Made by a program: the position numbers and the translations under genes | Assembly: GCA_948567375.1 (NCBI GenBank) | Contig: OX419760.1 | Location: forward strand, 45,756,001 to 45,820,000 | Length of the DNA stretch: 64,000 nucleotides | Origin: Lunularia cruciata | Taxonomy: Eukaryota > Streptophyta > Marchantiopsida > Lunulariales > Lunulariaceae | Direction of reading: 5' to 3' | Notes under the pieces: model-generated | What the model saw: the letters and a program-made list of their open reading frames with translations, nothing else | Told to the model about the DNA's origin: nothing | Databases searched by the model: none | In this document: positions 45,757-56,719 of the stretch, piece after piece | How positions within the stretch are numbered: the stretch's first letter is position 1 | Layout of the letters: every line of letters starts with the position of its first letter

Positions 45757-47130
45757 TCATGGCCAAAATCTAGCCCATGGCAAGGCTTGCAAATTGGGCT
45801 TGAGCCATAGTATGTTAGATGAGAGACCATACAACATAATGATGTTCCAATACTCATATATCCAAGTGAAATTTCTCCAAGTGGTCATCAAGGCCCCATT
45901 TCCCTTTGGCATTGCAAACATGCTTATATGATCCATGTGCCAATGGTGATGAATTGTTGCTAGAGGGATTAATGTATCATTTGGCAATTTTGCAAGGTCA
46001 TGTGCATTTAAGCCCCATTAAAGCTTTAAAGTTGCATGTGCACTCTTTTCCATGTATAGGAAGCAATTTCTAGTTGCTACTCCAACAACTTCAAAGCATG
46101 CTTAATGACTTGGCCGACCAAATTTGCAAACATTTGACTTTGCATCCAATGTGAAACCGTAAACTTCTTGCTTGCAATAGCTAAGCAAGATTTTGCTCAT
46201 TAATGTGTAATTACATAGTGAACACTTATAGGTAGCTTTTGAGCACTATATGTGCTCCTTCAAATCATGATGTTGAGGTGTTCCCAAAATGCAAACAATT
46301 ATGAACCCATGTAGTGATAAATTTTTGTTTTGTGGGATAGTCAAGTGCTTTCCAAGTACTTTTTGATGTATGGTATGTCACTTAGCTTGCACAAATTCCA
46401 TCCCATGTTGCATCAAAGTCTATGGCAATGATTGTGTAATAAATACTAAGTTGACTATGTTGTCATTTTTCCTTTCACTCAATCCTCCATCTTCAAAACT
46501 TCCTTGCAATTTGTGAGGACATTTTTTTGGATGTGCCAAAGACAAAGGAGATGTCAAGCCTTAGGAAAGACACACCTGATTGCATTCATCAAGTCATTAT
46601 CTACATTAGTCATGATCACCACTAGAAAAATCTCACCAAATAGATTGTGAACTTTTGCCAAAGCACGTTGATACTCGGAGATGTCCTCTATACTCAAGAA
46701 GATGAAACAAACCCAAAATGATGTATTTAAGATTTTGCACCCAATTATGTTCAAAAGAGGCATTTTGAAGCAACATTTTTCAGGTACAATCCATTAGAAT
46801 AACTATGGAATACCGCTTGCTAAGACCAATTGAATCTAGATAGGAAAAGAAAAGGTATTTGATATGGTTGTTCTCATTAGACTCAAGAGCATAGTGAAAT
46901 CCATGCTCTTTCAACTCACCCAAAAGTGCTTGTATGGCAAAATGACCTTTAAAGATTACACATCAATGCTTGGCTTTGGCATTGTTCACCATCTTGGCAA
47001 CAAAAAATGTGTTTGAAGTCTCTTTAGGTAAAGATGCTCCAATTCATGCTCCACTTCTAATTCAATAACTAAATTCTTATCCACTTTAATTAACCTTCAT
47101 GTACTTGGATTGCTTGAAATTTCATCAGAC
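45757..47130 (-). pseudogene. MULE (Mutator-like/FAR1-type) transposase remnant
   Basis: Minus strand. The conserved order of a MULE transposase is visible: KYLFFSYLDSI, SIVILMDCT, MPLLNIIGCKIL, VCFIFLSIEDISEYQRAL, VIMTNVDNDLMNAI, CVFPKA, then after a TGA stop HLLCLWHIQKNVL, and further on EKSAHATLKL. Family transposases carry a DDE catalytic core and recognise long terminal inverted repeats. The first Asp (MDCT) is present; the segment VTNVDNDL covers the second. Stops and frame changes make it non-functional. Terminal inverted repeats were not identified. It sits directly beside the truncated 5' LTR of element E. Confidence 0.85.
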
Positions 47131-48654
47131 ATTTTGTGATTGTAGCTACCATTATAAATGGTGAAACTTCATCTATTTTCATTACTCCTATGAGCAATAA
47201 CTTTCTACATGCAGCCAATTTTTTCCATCATAGATAAATGTAGTCACTTGTCAGGTTCTTTTTTGTTGCATTTCTTGTCATCACCTTCATTCTTGGAGAA
47301 GAATCAATCCAATCCTGTCAAAAATTGCCATAGTCACAACATATTTCAACATGACTATGCACAAAATTATTAGATAGTCTGTCATAGCAAAACAAGTAAT
47401 GTGAGCATGGCTATGTACATATACAACTATACTATCATGGTCCATGGTTCATATGTGATAGGCATCTTATAGCTTAAAAGTGAAATGCAACAACAATGAG
47501 CAGAAAATAAGGATGTCAAGACTTGGCAAGTAGGGAAGCATAATGAAAGCAAAGAGAAATAGATGATAGAGAGCAAAGTGCAAAGTGAAGACACAAGAGA
47601 GAAATATGACATTGTTGAGAAAATAATGGACAAGGAGTGTGCAAGGCCTCATGCTTATTGCTACATGAATGCAATCATAGTAGCATTGTTTAGTAGCCTT
47701 TATCTCCAATTATGTGTGGTGGAAATAGTAAAAAGCGTGGTGGGAATAGTAAGTCCCTATATATTTATATTTATATTTATACATTTTTTTCATTTAAGAA
47801 AATATATTTTTATATCATTCTATATGATATCAAGAGTTAGAAATTAAAAAAATTATATGTTGAATGTAGCAAAAATATTAACAAGTCTTGTTAAAAGTAC
47901 TCAAGTCCTCCAAAAATGTATTCAAATTTATTTAGGAGCTTATTTCCTTTAAATAATTTTTATAAATTTTTCAATAAGAGTTTTTTGTAATATTAAAATT
48001 ATTTTTCTTGAATTTTCTTTCATAAAATGTGTTATATATTATTTTTAATGAATTTTCTAAATATTTTTCATAAAATTGAAGTGTCTCTTTCTAATTTATA
48101 TCTTATGTTTGTACTTTCTCAAATAATACAAGAGAGGATATGTAAATTTGAAAAAATTTCACAATTTTTTCTTTGAAAAATATTTCTTGATAAATTTTAC
48201 TTGATAAAATATTATATTTAATATTTTGTACATAATTATTGATATTTAAAAGCTCATTGATGATAGGGTGATGGTAAAATTTATGTAAGATATATTATCT
48301 TTCTTTTATTCTTATATCAGATTAATATATAATTATTAATATAGATGTTTACAAATAATATGTAAATATCTCTAGATAACTAAGGTAATTTATTGATCAA
48401 TTCATCAACTGGTGTTATACCTTATTTTTTCTAAAAAGACCCATAAAAACCTTGTAATATTCAAGTCTAGACAAGGAACTATTTAAATATTAAAGTTGTG
48501 CTAAATAGTTCTACTACATATACTTCTAACAAGACAAAAAATTCCAAAATGGTTTATATTTCAATAATATTATATCTATTGTACTTAAAGAAAATATACT
48601 AAAGTAAGATCATATTTAATGAATTTTATATTGTATTGTATGGTATTGGATTGT
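47131..48654. other. AT-rich DNA, no gene seen
   Basis: Only short frames on both strands, no domains. Increasingly T-rich to the right (47750-48300). Confidence 0.5.
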
Positions 48655-49048
48655 GATCTACCTTATGGACTTTTTGTAGTAAAATTGACTTGGATTTTAA
48701 GAAATGTTGAACTTTTATTGACTTGACTAAGTTAGTTGACCTTTGGTAATGGAGGTATGTCAAGTTAGATTGATTTAACTTGACCTTGCAATATATTATA
48801 ATTATTAATTAGAAAATTATCATAGATTCCTAAATAATATGCTTAAAAGATTCCACAGAGAGGCATGTGAGGGCAAAAACCCATGTGAAGATCTGTTGAC
48901 AATAAATATCAAGTATAATTTAGGTGAAGTATGAATTTTACCAAGTTACTAAAACACTTCATATTGTAATTTTGGTGAGTATATTAGGAGGGTTTTAGTA
49001 AGTGAGCTTGGAGCATGGAGTAAGTGAAAGGAATGAAGCTTTGTGAGC
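48655..49048 (+). repeat. Repeat F, plus-strand copy
   Basis: Inverted partner of 55453-55890. Shared text includes AACTTGACCTTG, GAGGCATGTGAGG, TTTACCAAGTTACTAAA and GCATGGAGT-AGT. Both copies end in TGAGC at their inner edge. Type unknown. Confidence 0.75.
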
Positions 49049-49859
49049 AGTATCTATATTTGCTAAGTAAAGACTAGGATTTTTTATTTTAGAGTGTTGC
49101 TACTATGGTGTTGATCTTGGAGGAACCTTTAACTTCAGTGGATATTTTTGTGAGTATGAGGGAAGGATCTCTTACATTGACATTTGTGAAGTGCTCCATT
49201 GACGGCCATTTTGGAAGAGTTTTGGCATAAGAGAGTGATTGAGTGTTTTGTAGAGAAACTTAGAATTTTGGCAGTGAATGAGAGTTTTCTTATTGAGTTG
49301 TTATCCTTGATATTAAAATGTTCTTCCTTTTAGCACATAGTGCATATAAAAACTATCACTAGAGCCTAGAAAAGATATATGCAATAGATGCTTGTGTAAG
49401 TCAATATTTTTCAAAGATATACACAATTGTGGAGGGAAGTAATATCATGACAACAAGTGGAAACAAGTCTTAGGTGTTTCCAATTTTACTTTGTTAACTT
49501 TTGATTTTGTGCTCATAAGGAAGCAATAGGACAACTTTGATGTACAAAATGTGTATCAGGCTTGTCTCTCACCTAAGATATACTTCTAGTGATATCTTTC
49601 ATGTGCACCATGTGCTAGAAGGAGAACATGTTAATATCAAGCATTATCAAGTATACAAACTTGAAAGAAACTCTCATTATCTCCTCAAGTTGCTCATTCC
49701 CTCTCTTATGCCAAACCTCTTCTAAAATAACCTCTAGGTAATAAAAACATAGAAGGTCCTTCTATCACACTAGTAAAAGGATCCTCTAGAGCTAGAGGTT
49801 CCTCCAACATCAGCTTTACAATAGTAGTACCCTCAATTAGAAAATCTGAGCAAATATAG
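49049..49859. other. Spacer between repeat F and chromovirus C
   Basis: The frame 49537-49725 (plus) resembles loose retroelement text but no domain is certain. Before element C inserted, this stretch separated the two repeat F copies by roughly 0.8 kb. Confidence 0.4.
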
Positions 49860-49864
49860 GTGGT

Positions 49865-50277
49865 TGTAAAAGAGCTTTGATTGAGGAGAGAAATAGGAGA
49901 ATGGAAGCTCACATTGGGACACTTGAATGAGTGAAAACTCCAAAGCCTAGCATGAGCTTTGGCTTGGTATTTATAGGTAGCATACAAGGCCCTTGAGAAG
50001 CTTCTCAAGAAGCTTTCTTAGAGTGCAAGCCAAGTTAACTAGGAAGCTTCTCAAGAAGCTTCCTTCTAGAAACCGTCTACTTGGCGTGCAAGCTAAGCTA
50101 GTTAGAAGCTTCTAAAAGCTTCCTTCTAGAAGCTACTTACTTGAGGTGCAAGCTAAGCTAACCAGGAAGCTTCCCAAGAAGCTTCCTAGATACTTCTGGA
50201 ATAATTCTAGGCTAATTTGTCTTATTTACTACTTTGTTAGCCCTACTAACTTTGTCGCTAAACTCCATATAGTTACA
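49865..50277 (-). repeat. 3' LTR of chromovirus C
   Basis: 413 bp, minus-strand ends TGTAACTATATGG ... CTCTTTTACA. The GAA/TTC arrays are present but partly mutated (for example GAAgcTTCtaAAAgcTTC near 50104-50121). Confidence 0.95.
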
Positions 50278-50299
50278 TATTCCCCCACTGCTAGTTGGT

Positions 50300-51790
50300 A
50301 CATCCTTGTCGCTAATGAAGTTTTGAACTCCTGGATGGCCATTTGTGCATTCTAGAGGTGAGAAAGAGGTTCCTATGTAGCATCATGAAGGAGATACCCT
50401 TTCCAAAGGACCTTGTACTACATATGTTGTTGATAGCCTCATTGAATATGGTGATGTGCAAGGATGTAATCAATTTTGTACTCCTCATGATCATTGATAG
50501 GTACAAGAGGAGGAGGAAGTTGGATTCGATAGGAAAAAGAAGAGGGGTTAGGAACAAAGGGTTTCAACTTGGAAATATGAAAGACATGATGGATACGCAT
50601 GTGATAAGGCAAGGCAAGTTGATAAGCAACAGGAGAGACAATTTGGATGACATCAAAGGGCCCCTATCCAATTAAAGGCAAGTTTACACACTTGGGTATC
50701 AAGTGGGAGAGGGAGGTTACTAGAGGATAGCATGACTTTATCACCGACTTCAAAGGTGAGATCATAACGATGGTGGTCCGCATATTGTTTTTGATGATTC
50801 TGAGCAACAAGGAGGTGAGATTTGGCTTGTTGGAGAGATTGGGATATAGTGGTCAAGAATGTTGAAGTATGAGGAACCTAAGATGGAGGAGGAGCAAGAA
50901 GAGAATTTGGAACAAGTGGATCTTGGCCAGAATTGAGAAAGAAAAGAGAAAATCCAATGCTTGCCTATTTGGAATTGTTGTTTGCAAATTCTGAAGCTAC
51001 AAGACATTCATCCCAATTGGTATGGTGGACATTGACAAAGGCACGTAGTATATCCTCCAATGTACAATTTGCACATTTGGTTTGTCCATCAGTTTGAGGA
51101 TGAAAAGTCATGGACAAAGAAGCTTGGTGCCGAGTATCCGGAAGAGTGCTTGCCAAAACTTCATGGTAAATCAAGAATCACGGTCGGAGATGAGTACACA
51201 TGGCATCCCAAGATGCTTAAAGACATTGAAAAAGTAGATTTGCGCTAAGGTTGGAGCATCCACGTCATCACAGGTTGGTGCTAAGTGGATTTGCTTACTA
51301 AGCTTATCCACAAACACCACGATTGTTGTGTGTCCTTGCTTTGTCTTAGGCAAGGATGTGATGAGATCCAAGCTCACGTGCTCCCATCAAGTGGAAGGAA
51401 TGGAAAGTGGTTGAAGGAGTCCACTTGGCCTCTTGTTGTTGGCCTTGTTATGTTGGCAACTCTCACATGATTGGACAAATTCTTGAACATCTCACGTCAT
51501 GTTCAGCCACCATCATCGGCATTGGAGGGTACCCAAGGTCTTGTCCACACCCATGTGACCAGCTATGGGTAAATCATGGGCTTCTTGAAGGCACACAAGT
51601 CAAAGATCACCTTTGGCTGAAACATAGATCTGGTCTTGATGGAATAGAAGGCTCTTCTTGATGGAGAAGGTGTTGTACTCCTTGTTGCATGCTGTAAGGC
51701 AATCATGTACCATTTGGAAGAAGGAATCTTGTTATAGAGCTGACTGAAACTCATTTTGGACCTTGGGGTCAATTGACACTATCGTAACTT
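50300..51790 (-). pseudogene. Integrase and chromodomain of chromovirus C
   Basis: Minus strand. Zinc-binding region HDLPIAGHMGVDKTLGTLQ with CESC further on; core SLDLITSLPKTK and LISDRDS with the two Asp; FHPQTDGQTKCAN where the catalytic Glu is replaced by Lys. A GPY/F-like segment follows, then HVSKLKPF-like text and a chromodomain-like end (YKVLWKGYLLHDAT, EPLSHL) at about 50470-50310 with a stop in place of its Trp. The chromodomain of such elements directs integration to marked chromatin. The region is interrupted by stops and shifts. Confidence 0.9.
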
Positions 51791-51879
51791 CCATTGTGAT
51801 GAGAGGAAGAGACTTCAAATCAAGTTGTCATGATAAAACATCAAGGATGATTTGGAACCGACCTGGTTTGTACTCAAGT

Positions 51880-53170
51880 TTGATGTCAAACAATTGGAGT
51901 TGTTCTTCCTACCAGTGATGTTGACTCTTCATGTGTTCCAAGTGTAGGGTCTACAACAATGGTTTGTGATCAATTTGCATGATCACTTGTTTCCTAAAGA
52001 GGTAATGCCTCCATACTTTAATGGCATATACCATTGCAAGTTGTTCTTGATCTCAAGTAGACTATTTTCTTTCAGCCGTATTGAGTTGATGAGACACAAA
52101 AGCAATGAGATCTAGTCCATCTAGGAATTCTTGTTGCAGCACGGCTCCAATTGCAAAGTTAGAAGCATCAAAATCAACCACACATGGTAGTTGAGGATCA
52201 TACAATTATAGAATGGGTCTTGAAGACACCATATGTTTCAACTTTTGGAATGTTTCTTTGTGCTTGGTGGTCCATTGGAAGCTTGAGTCCTTCCCCAAGA
52301 GGTTAGTCAATGGTGCGGCCATATGAGCATAATAATGGATGAACCATAGGTGTAAACTGGCCAACCCATTAAATGCTCATACTTCTACGGCATCCTTTGG
52401 AGTAGGCCAATCATTGATGGCCTTGATTTTCTCCTCTTCCATCTTGATCTTCTCTGATGAGATCTTATGACCTAAGAAGTTAACTTCCTTTTGCCAAAAG
52501 GCACACTTCAACTTCTTGCAATAAAATTTCCATTGTCATAGTTGTCTTAGGACTTCCCACACATGATACACATGTTTTGCCTCTGTCTTGCTATAGATTA
52601 AGATATCATCCAAGAACACCACCACATACCAATCCAATAGTCCATCCAACACCTGATCCATCTTATCCATGAAGACTGCTAGAGGATTAGTGAACCCAAA
52701 AGGTAGAACTCTCCACTCAAAATACCCATACCTTGGGCATATAGCTTGGGCATTGCCAATAGCTGATGCAAAGATCCATTTTGGAAAATTATTATGCTCC
52801 ACTCAATTGATCAAGCAAGTCATCAATCCAAGGCAAGGGATATGCATTCTTCACTATTTGCTTATTGAGTCCATGATAATCAATACAGAAATGAAGTCCT
52901 ACATCCTTCTTTGGAACAAATAGTACCGGTGCTCCCCAAGGAGAGGTACTATGTCGTATGAAGTCCTTCTTCAACAACTCCATAAGTGTTTTTTGCAACT
53001 CCTCCAACTCTTTTTGTGAGAGCCAATAGATTGGTCTACTCACTTGAGCACTCCCTGGCAATAACTCAATCTTGAAGGGCATACCACGATTGGAGGGTAA
53101 TCCCTTTGGCAACACATCCGCAAACTCTTGAACTATCTAATCAATCATTGCTTGATGAGGCTCTTTGCCC
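51880..53170 (-). pseudogene. Reverse transcriptase and RNase H of chromovirus C
   Basis: Minus strand. The RT open stretch 53115-52792 ([11 protein letters not shown] to LLDQLSGA) covers fingers and palm start; 52802-52536 carries VFLDDILIYSK with the catalytic FLDD at 52605-52616. RNase H lies at about 52280-51900 (FDASNFAIG-like and HEPLL-like parts in shifted frames). The upstream linker reads KEPHQAMI. The frame is broken between segments. Confidence 0.92.
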
Positions 53171-53477
53171 TCCTCAGATTGTCCTTGTGCACTCGGCTTG
53201 ATCCACACCATGAAAATAGACTTATCTTCCTCCAAAGCTTGCTCTATGGCTGCTTCACATCAAACTTCTCATCTAGGGACTCATCTCTCTGCAAAGCTTG
53301 CTCATCGGTTACCTTTCTGGCAAACTTCCCATCTTGGGACTCCTCTCCCTTTGAGGTATGCTCTATGGCTACCTTCCTAACAAACTTCCCATCCTGGGAC
53401 TAACTATTCTTAGGTGTCTTACTCAAAAGTGCTAGACAACTTAATTAGAAATTCCTACCTTGGTGTTGTACTTGAAT

Positions 53478-53750
53478 TTATTGTCGGGTCCAATCAAATT
53501 GAACTTTATGATGTTCAAGCCAAGGTAGTCCTAAAATGACATCATGGTGTAGAGGTGCCACTAAAAACCTCATACACTCCAAATACTCCTTCCCAATCTT
53601 AAAGGTAACAGGATGCAAGGTATGAAATGCAGAACCTTTTCTACCATCCGCCATCATCAATTTACTTCCAATCACTGGCTTGATAGGAATACTTAACTCC
53701 TTTGTTACTTGCATAGACATGCAATTCTTTGAATTTCTAATATCAACCAA
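53478..53750 (-). pseudogene. Aspartic protease of chromovirus C
   Basis: A minus-strand open stretch of 90 codons. MVDIRNSKN stands where retropepsins have D-S/T-G-A, so the active-site Gly is lost. ILGLPWLEHH near the end is the conserved terminal motif. The adjacent gag lies upstream on the element. Confidence 0.85.
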
Positions 53751-53849
53751 AATCTTACAACCTCAATTAGATATTGTACCTTGCAAGTGAAGCAAATTTG
53801 CATAGGTCAAGCCTTCAATCCCATTGGAACTAATCAAGCTCCCAATAGG

Positions 53850-54870
53850 CGGCTCAAAATCTCCTATTGGGATTCCTTGTTTCCCTGATCATTCTATTCC
53901 ACAAACTCCATTTGGGCAACTTGTCAAGGTTACCCATTCCTAAGTGGACATTCAGCAATGCAATGTCCAACTTGCCAACAATAAAAACAACTTCCATTTT
54001 GTTGCAATCTTTCTCTATCCATTGTACCAAGTGGTCTCTGTTGGATAGCATCAATCTCCATTGGTGCCGGTTCCTCCGCCCATGCATAGTGTATTGGTAG
54101 GCTTTTTGTAGGTTGAGGTCAAGACCACATTGTCGCAACCAAGGAATCAAAGCGCTCAACCAATTGCATGGCTTCTTCCACATTTTTAGGTTCTTGCATG
54201 GTCACCTCCAATTTGGTTTGTGACTTCAATCCCCACACAAATTGATCCAGAACTTTACCTTCTTGTATATCTGGAATTTGCATGGTGATGTTTTAAAAGT
54301 GTGTGATGTAGCTCCTTATGGAGCCAATCTGCTTCAACTTCACCAATTTATCTTGTGCGGCAGGTGGCATTTATAGTTTGAAATTGACCAAGTATTGCAT
54401 CCTTGAATTCTGCCTATGTCAAAATTGGTGCAGCAATCCATCATTTAGCTTGCTCCACTTGGAATTGCCACCAAAGTTTTGCCACACCATCCAATTGGCT
54501 AGAAGTCAAGAGAATTTGTTTTTGTTCATCTTGAAGATTGGTGGCTTCAAAGTAACGTTCATAGTCAAACACAAAATTCTCCACTATGCCCGAAATATTC
54601 TTACTTTCAAACACCTTGGGTTTTGGAAATTGGATGGGATCTTCTCTATCTTGAATTGGTGCTCTCTCTATGTGTTCTTGTTGTTGCTACCCTTGTTTAT
54701 CCAAAAATTGAGTACGATGCTCAATTTGTTGTTGCATCACAAGGATAACGTCCGGTATTACCACCATAACTACTACTCTATCCCTTACTCTCAATTTATC
54801 TGATTGATTAACACATATATGTAGCACGTCCACCGGTCTGCATAAGTTACAACTGGCAGTATCAAGAGTG
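53850..54870 (-). pseudogene. gag of chromovirus C with zinc knuckle
   Basis: Minus strand. Capsid-like text is recognisable by its collinearity with 7470-8740. A complete zinc knuckle C-x2-C-x4-H-x4-C is encoded at 53989-53948 (CFYCWQVGHCIAEC), but not in the frame of the longest open stretch (54183-53854), so the region is frameshifted. Confidence 0.82.
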
Positions 54871-55022
54871 ATCATATGCAAAAAATCTTACCCAAAATGC
54901 AAGGTGATGAATTGGGTGAAACAATGCTTGGGTAATATCTGGACATGAAAATCCCAATGGTTTGGCGGAAGTGGATTTGGTGGTCCATAAATTCTATCCA
55001 TCCCATTCCTACTTTGTACCAA

Positions 55023-55447
55023 TGTAAAAGACTATGACCAAGGAGAGAAATAGGAAAATAGAAGCTCACATTGGGACACTTGAATAAGGGAAAAATCCAA
55101 ATGCCTAGCATGAGCTTTGGCTTGGTATTTATAGGTAGCATACAAGGCCCTTGAGAAGCTTCTCAAGAAGCTTCTTTGAGCCGCTTTCTTAGAGTGCAAG
55201 CCAAGTTAACTAGGAAGCTTCTCAAGAAGCTTTCTTCTAGAAGCCGCCTACTTGGCATGCAAGCTAAGCTAGTTGGAAGCTTCTAGAAGCTTCCTTCTAG
55301 AAGCTACTTACTTGAGGTGCAAGCTAAGCTAGCCGGGAAGCTTCCTAAGAAGCTTCTTAGATACTTCTGGAATATTCTAGGCTAATTTGTCTTATTTGCT
55401 ACTTTGTTAGCCCTATTAACTTTGTCGCTTAACTCCATATTGTTATA
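55023..55447 (-). repeat. 5' LTR of chromovirus C
   Basis: 425 bp; minus-strand start TATAACAATATGG (worn TGTAACA), end TCTTTTACA. TATA box CTATAAATA on the minus strand near 55128. Densest GAA/TTC array of the four family copies. Confidence 0.95.
55276..55302 (-). promoter_or_regulatory. Heat-shock-element-like array in LTR C
   Basis: GAAgcTTCtaGAAgcTTC at 55276-55293, i.e. four alternating GAA/TTC units at the 5-bp spacing of plant heat-shock factor sites, followed by TTCtaGAA at 55295-55302. The motif is palindromic so strand is nominal. Function is inferred from motif only. Confidence 0.5.
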
Positions 55448-55452
55448 GTGGT

Positions 55453-55890
55453 GCTCATAATTTCTCATTCCTCTTACTCACTCCATGCTTCAAGCTCACT
55501 CTATGTTTCAAGCTCACGAAGGAAAAAGGAAAGGAAGGTCACTTTCATCTCCTAAGCCTCTCCTTGTATACTCATCAAAATTATTCCAATGAGTGCTTTG
55601 GTAACTTGGTAAACTCCTATTTTACCTAAATTACTATAGTTAAGAAATTCTTGGTCAATGAGCTACTCATAGGTTTTTGGCCTCACATGCCTTCTTTTGG
55701 AATCTTCAAATCATATTCCTCACTAATCTATGACCTTTTGTTCATAAAAAAGTTACATATATTCCAAGGTCAAGTCAAATTAACCTAACTTAACCAACCT
55801 ACCAAAGTTTGGCTAACTTGGTCAAGCTAATAGTATTTCTAACACCTCCTATGTACCAAGTCAATTTAACCATGCACAGTCCAAGATGAA
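55453..55890 (-). repeat. Repeat F, minus-strand copy
   Basis: Inverted copy of 48655-49048; chromovirus C inserted within a few bases of its inner end (GTGGT|GCTCAT). Confidence 0.75.
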
Positions 55891-56208
55891 GGTACCACTC
55901 CACTATAGTTTAATATAAAATTCCCTAAAAGTCTCACTTAAATATAAATTTCTCTAAAATAGTCTCACTATTGAGGTATAATCTATTTCAAAATTCACTT
56001 GGGTCCATTGAATAGGAAATAAAAAGATATGCAATCTCTCCTCTTATTTAACCATATTAAATTTGTTAAAGATACCTCTAACTTAGTTATTACTAAACTT
56101 AGCTAACTAAAACTATCTCAAAATCACTAAATGCCTCTTATGACTAATTTGCACTCTAGGGTGCATCCAAAAATGTCTTGAATCCAAAAATGTCAACACA
56201 CCTATCAT

Positions 56209-56706
56209 TGTAAATATTATGTGGCTACTTTGGATAAGGATTAAGATAAGATAAGGTATACTAGGATTAGATACCTTACAATAAATCCTATCACTTAGTA
56301 GAAATGTCTAAATTATCTATTTTTGTATGGATATAAGATTTCATCTCTTATAATTACTAATCATATTCTTATGCCTACTTAGTTAAGCAAAATACTTGCT
56401 TCTTTATGGTTTAGAGCTAGGAGGCTCCACTATCTCTAGACTCTATGGTGAGAAGCTAGATATTATATAAAATTCTAAGCATGAAATTATGGTGAGTAAA
56501 TAAAAAGTGGAGTGAGTATAGCTTGTATATTTATGGTAAGACATTTAAATGTGATAAGAGAATATATTTAGTGCCTCTATAATGAATTTTTTTGAAGTTC
56601 TTTTGAGAGTAGATTAAATTCAATGTACACTATTTCTAAAAAGAATATTCTCCTTGCACTCATATCACAGTGAACAATATATCTGATCTAATCTCCAACA
56701 GCAACA
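56209..56706 (+). repeat. 5' LTR of copia G and adjoining primer-binding site
   Basis: About 498 bp ending GCAACA, followed by ACCAATTAGAGCC (56707-56719), a worn version of the copia site TGGTATCAGAGCC complementary to initiator-Met tRNA. Confidence 0.72.
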
Positions 56707-56719
56707 ACCAATTAGAGCC

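Larger units (their letters stand above)
49865..55447 (-). mobile_element. Complete chromovirus C (Ty3/gypsy), TSD GTGGT
   Basis: A 5583-bp minus-strand element with LTRs at 55023-55447 (5') and 49865-50277 (3'), flanked by a perfect duplication GTGGT at 49860-49864 and 55448-55452. Order: gag, protease, RT, RNase H, integrase, chromodomain. The two LTRs are similar but clearly diverged by eye, and the 5' LTR has a short extra segment near 55173-55185. A polypurine tract (minus strand AGTGGGGGAATA) abuts the 3' LTR. The candidate primer-binding site starts TGGTACAAAG one base inside the 5' LTR (about 55021 downward); the tRNA was not assigned. All coding regions are broken. Confidence 0.96.

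Noticed and set aside
53128-53403. Plus-strand ORF with repeated SHLGTHLS-like units
   Set aside because: It is antisense to the protease-RT linker of chromovirus C, which has a local tandem repeat; not a gene.
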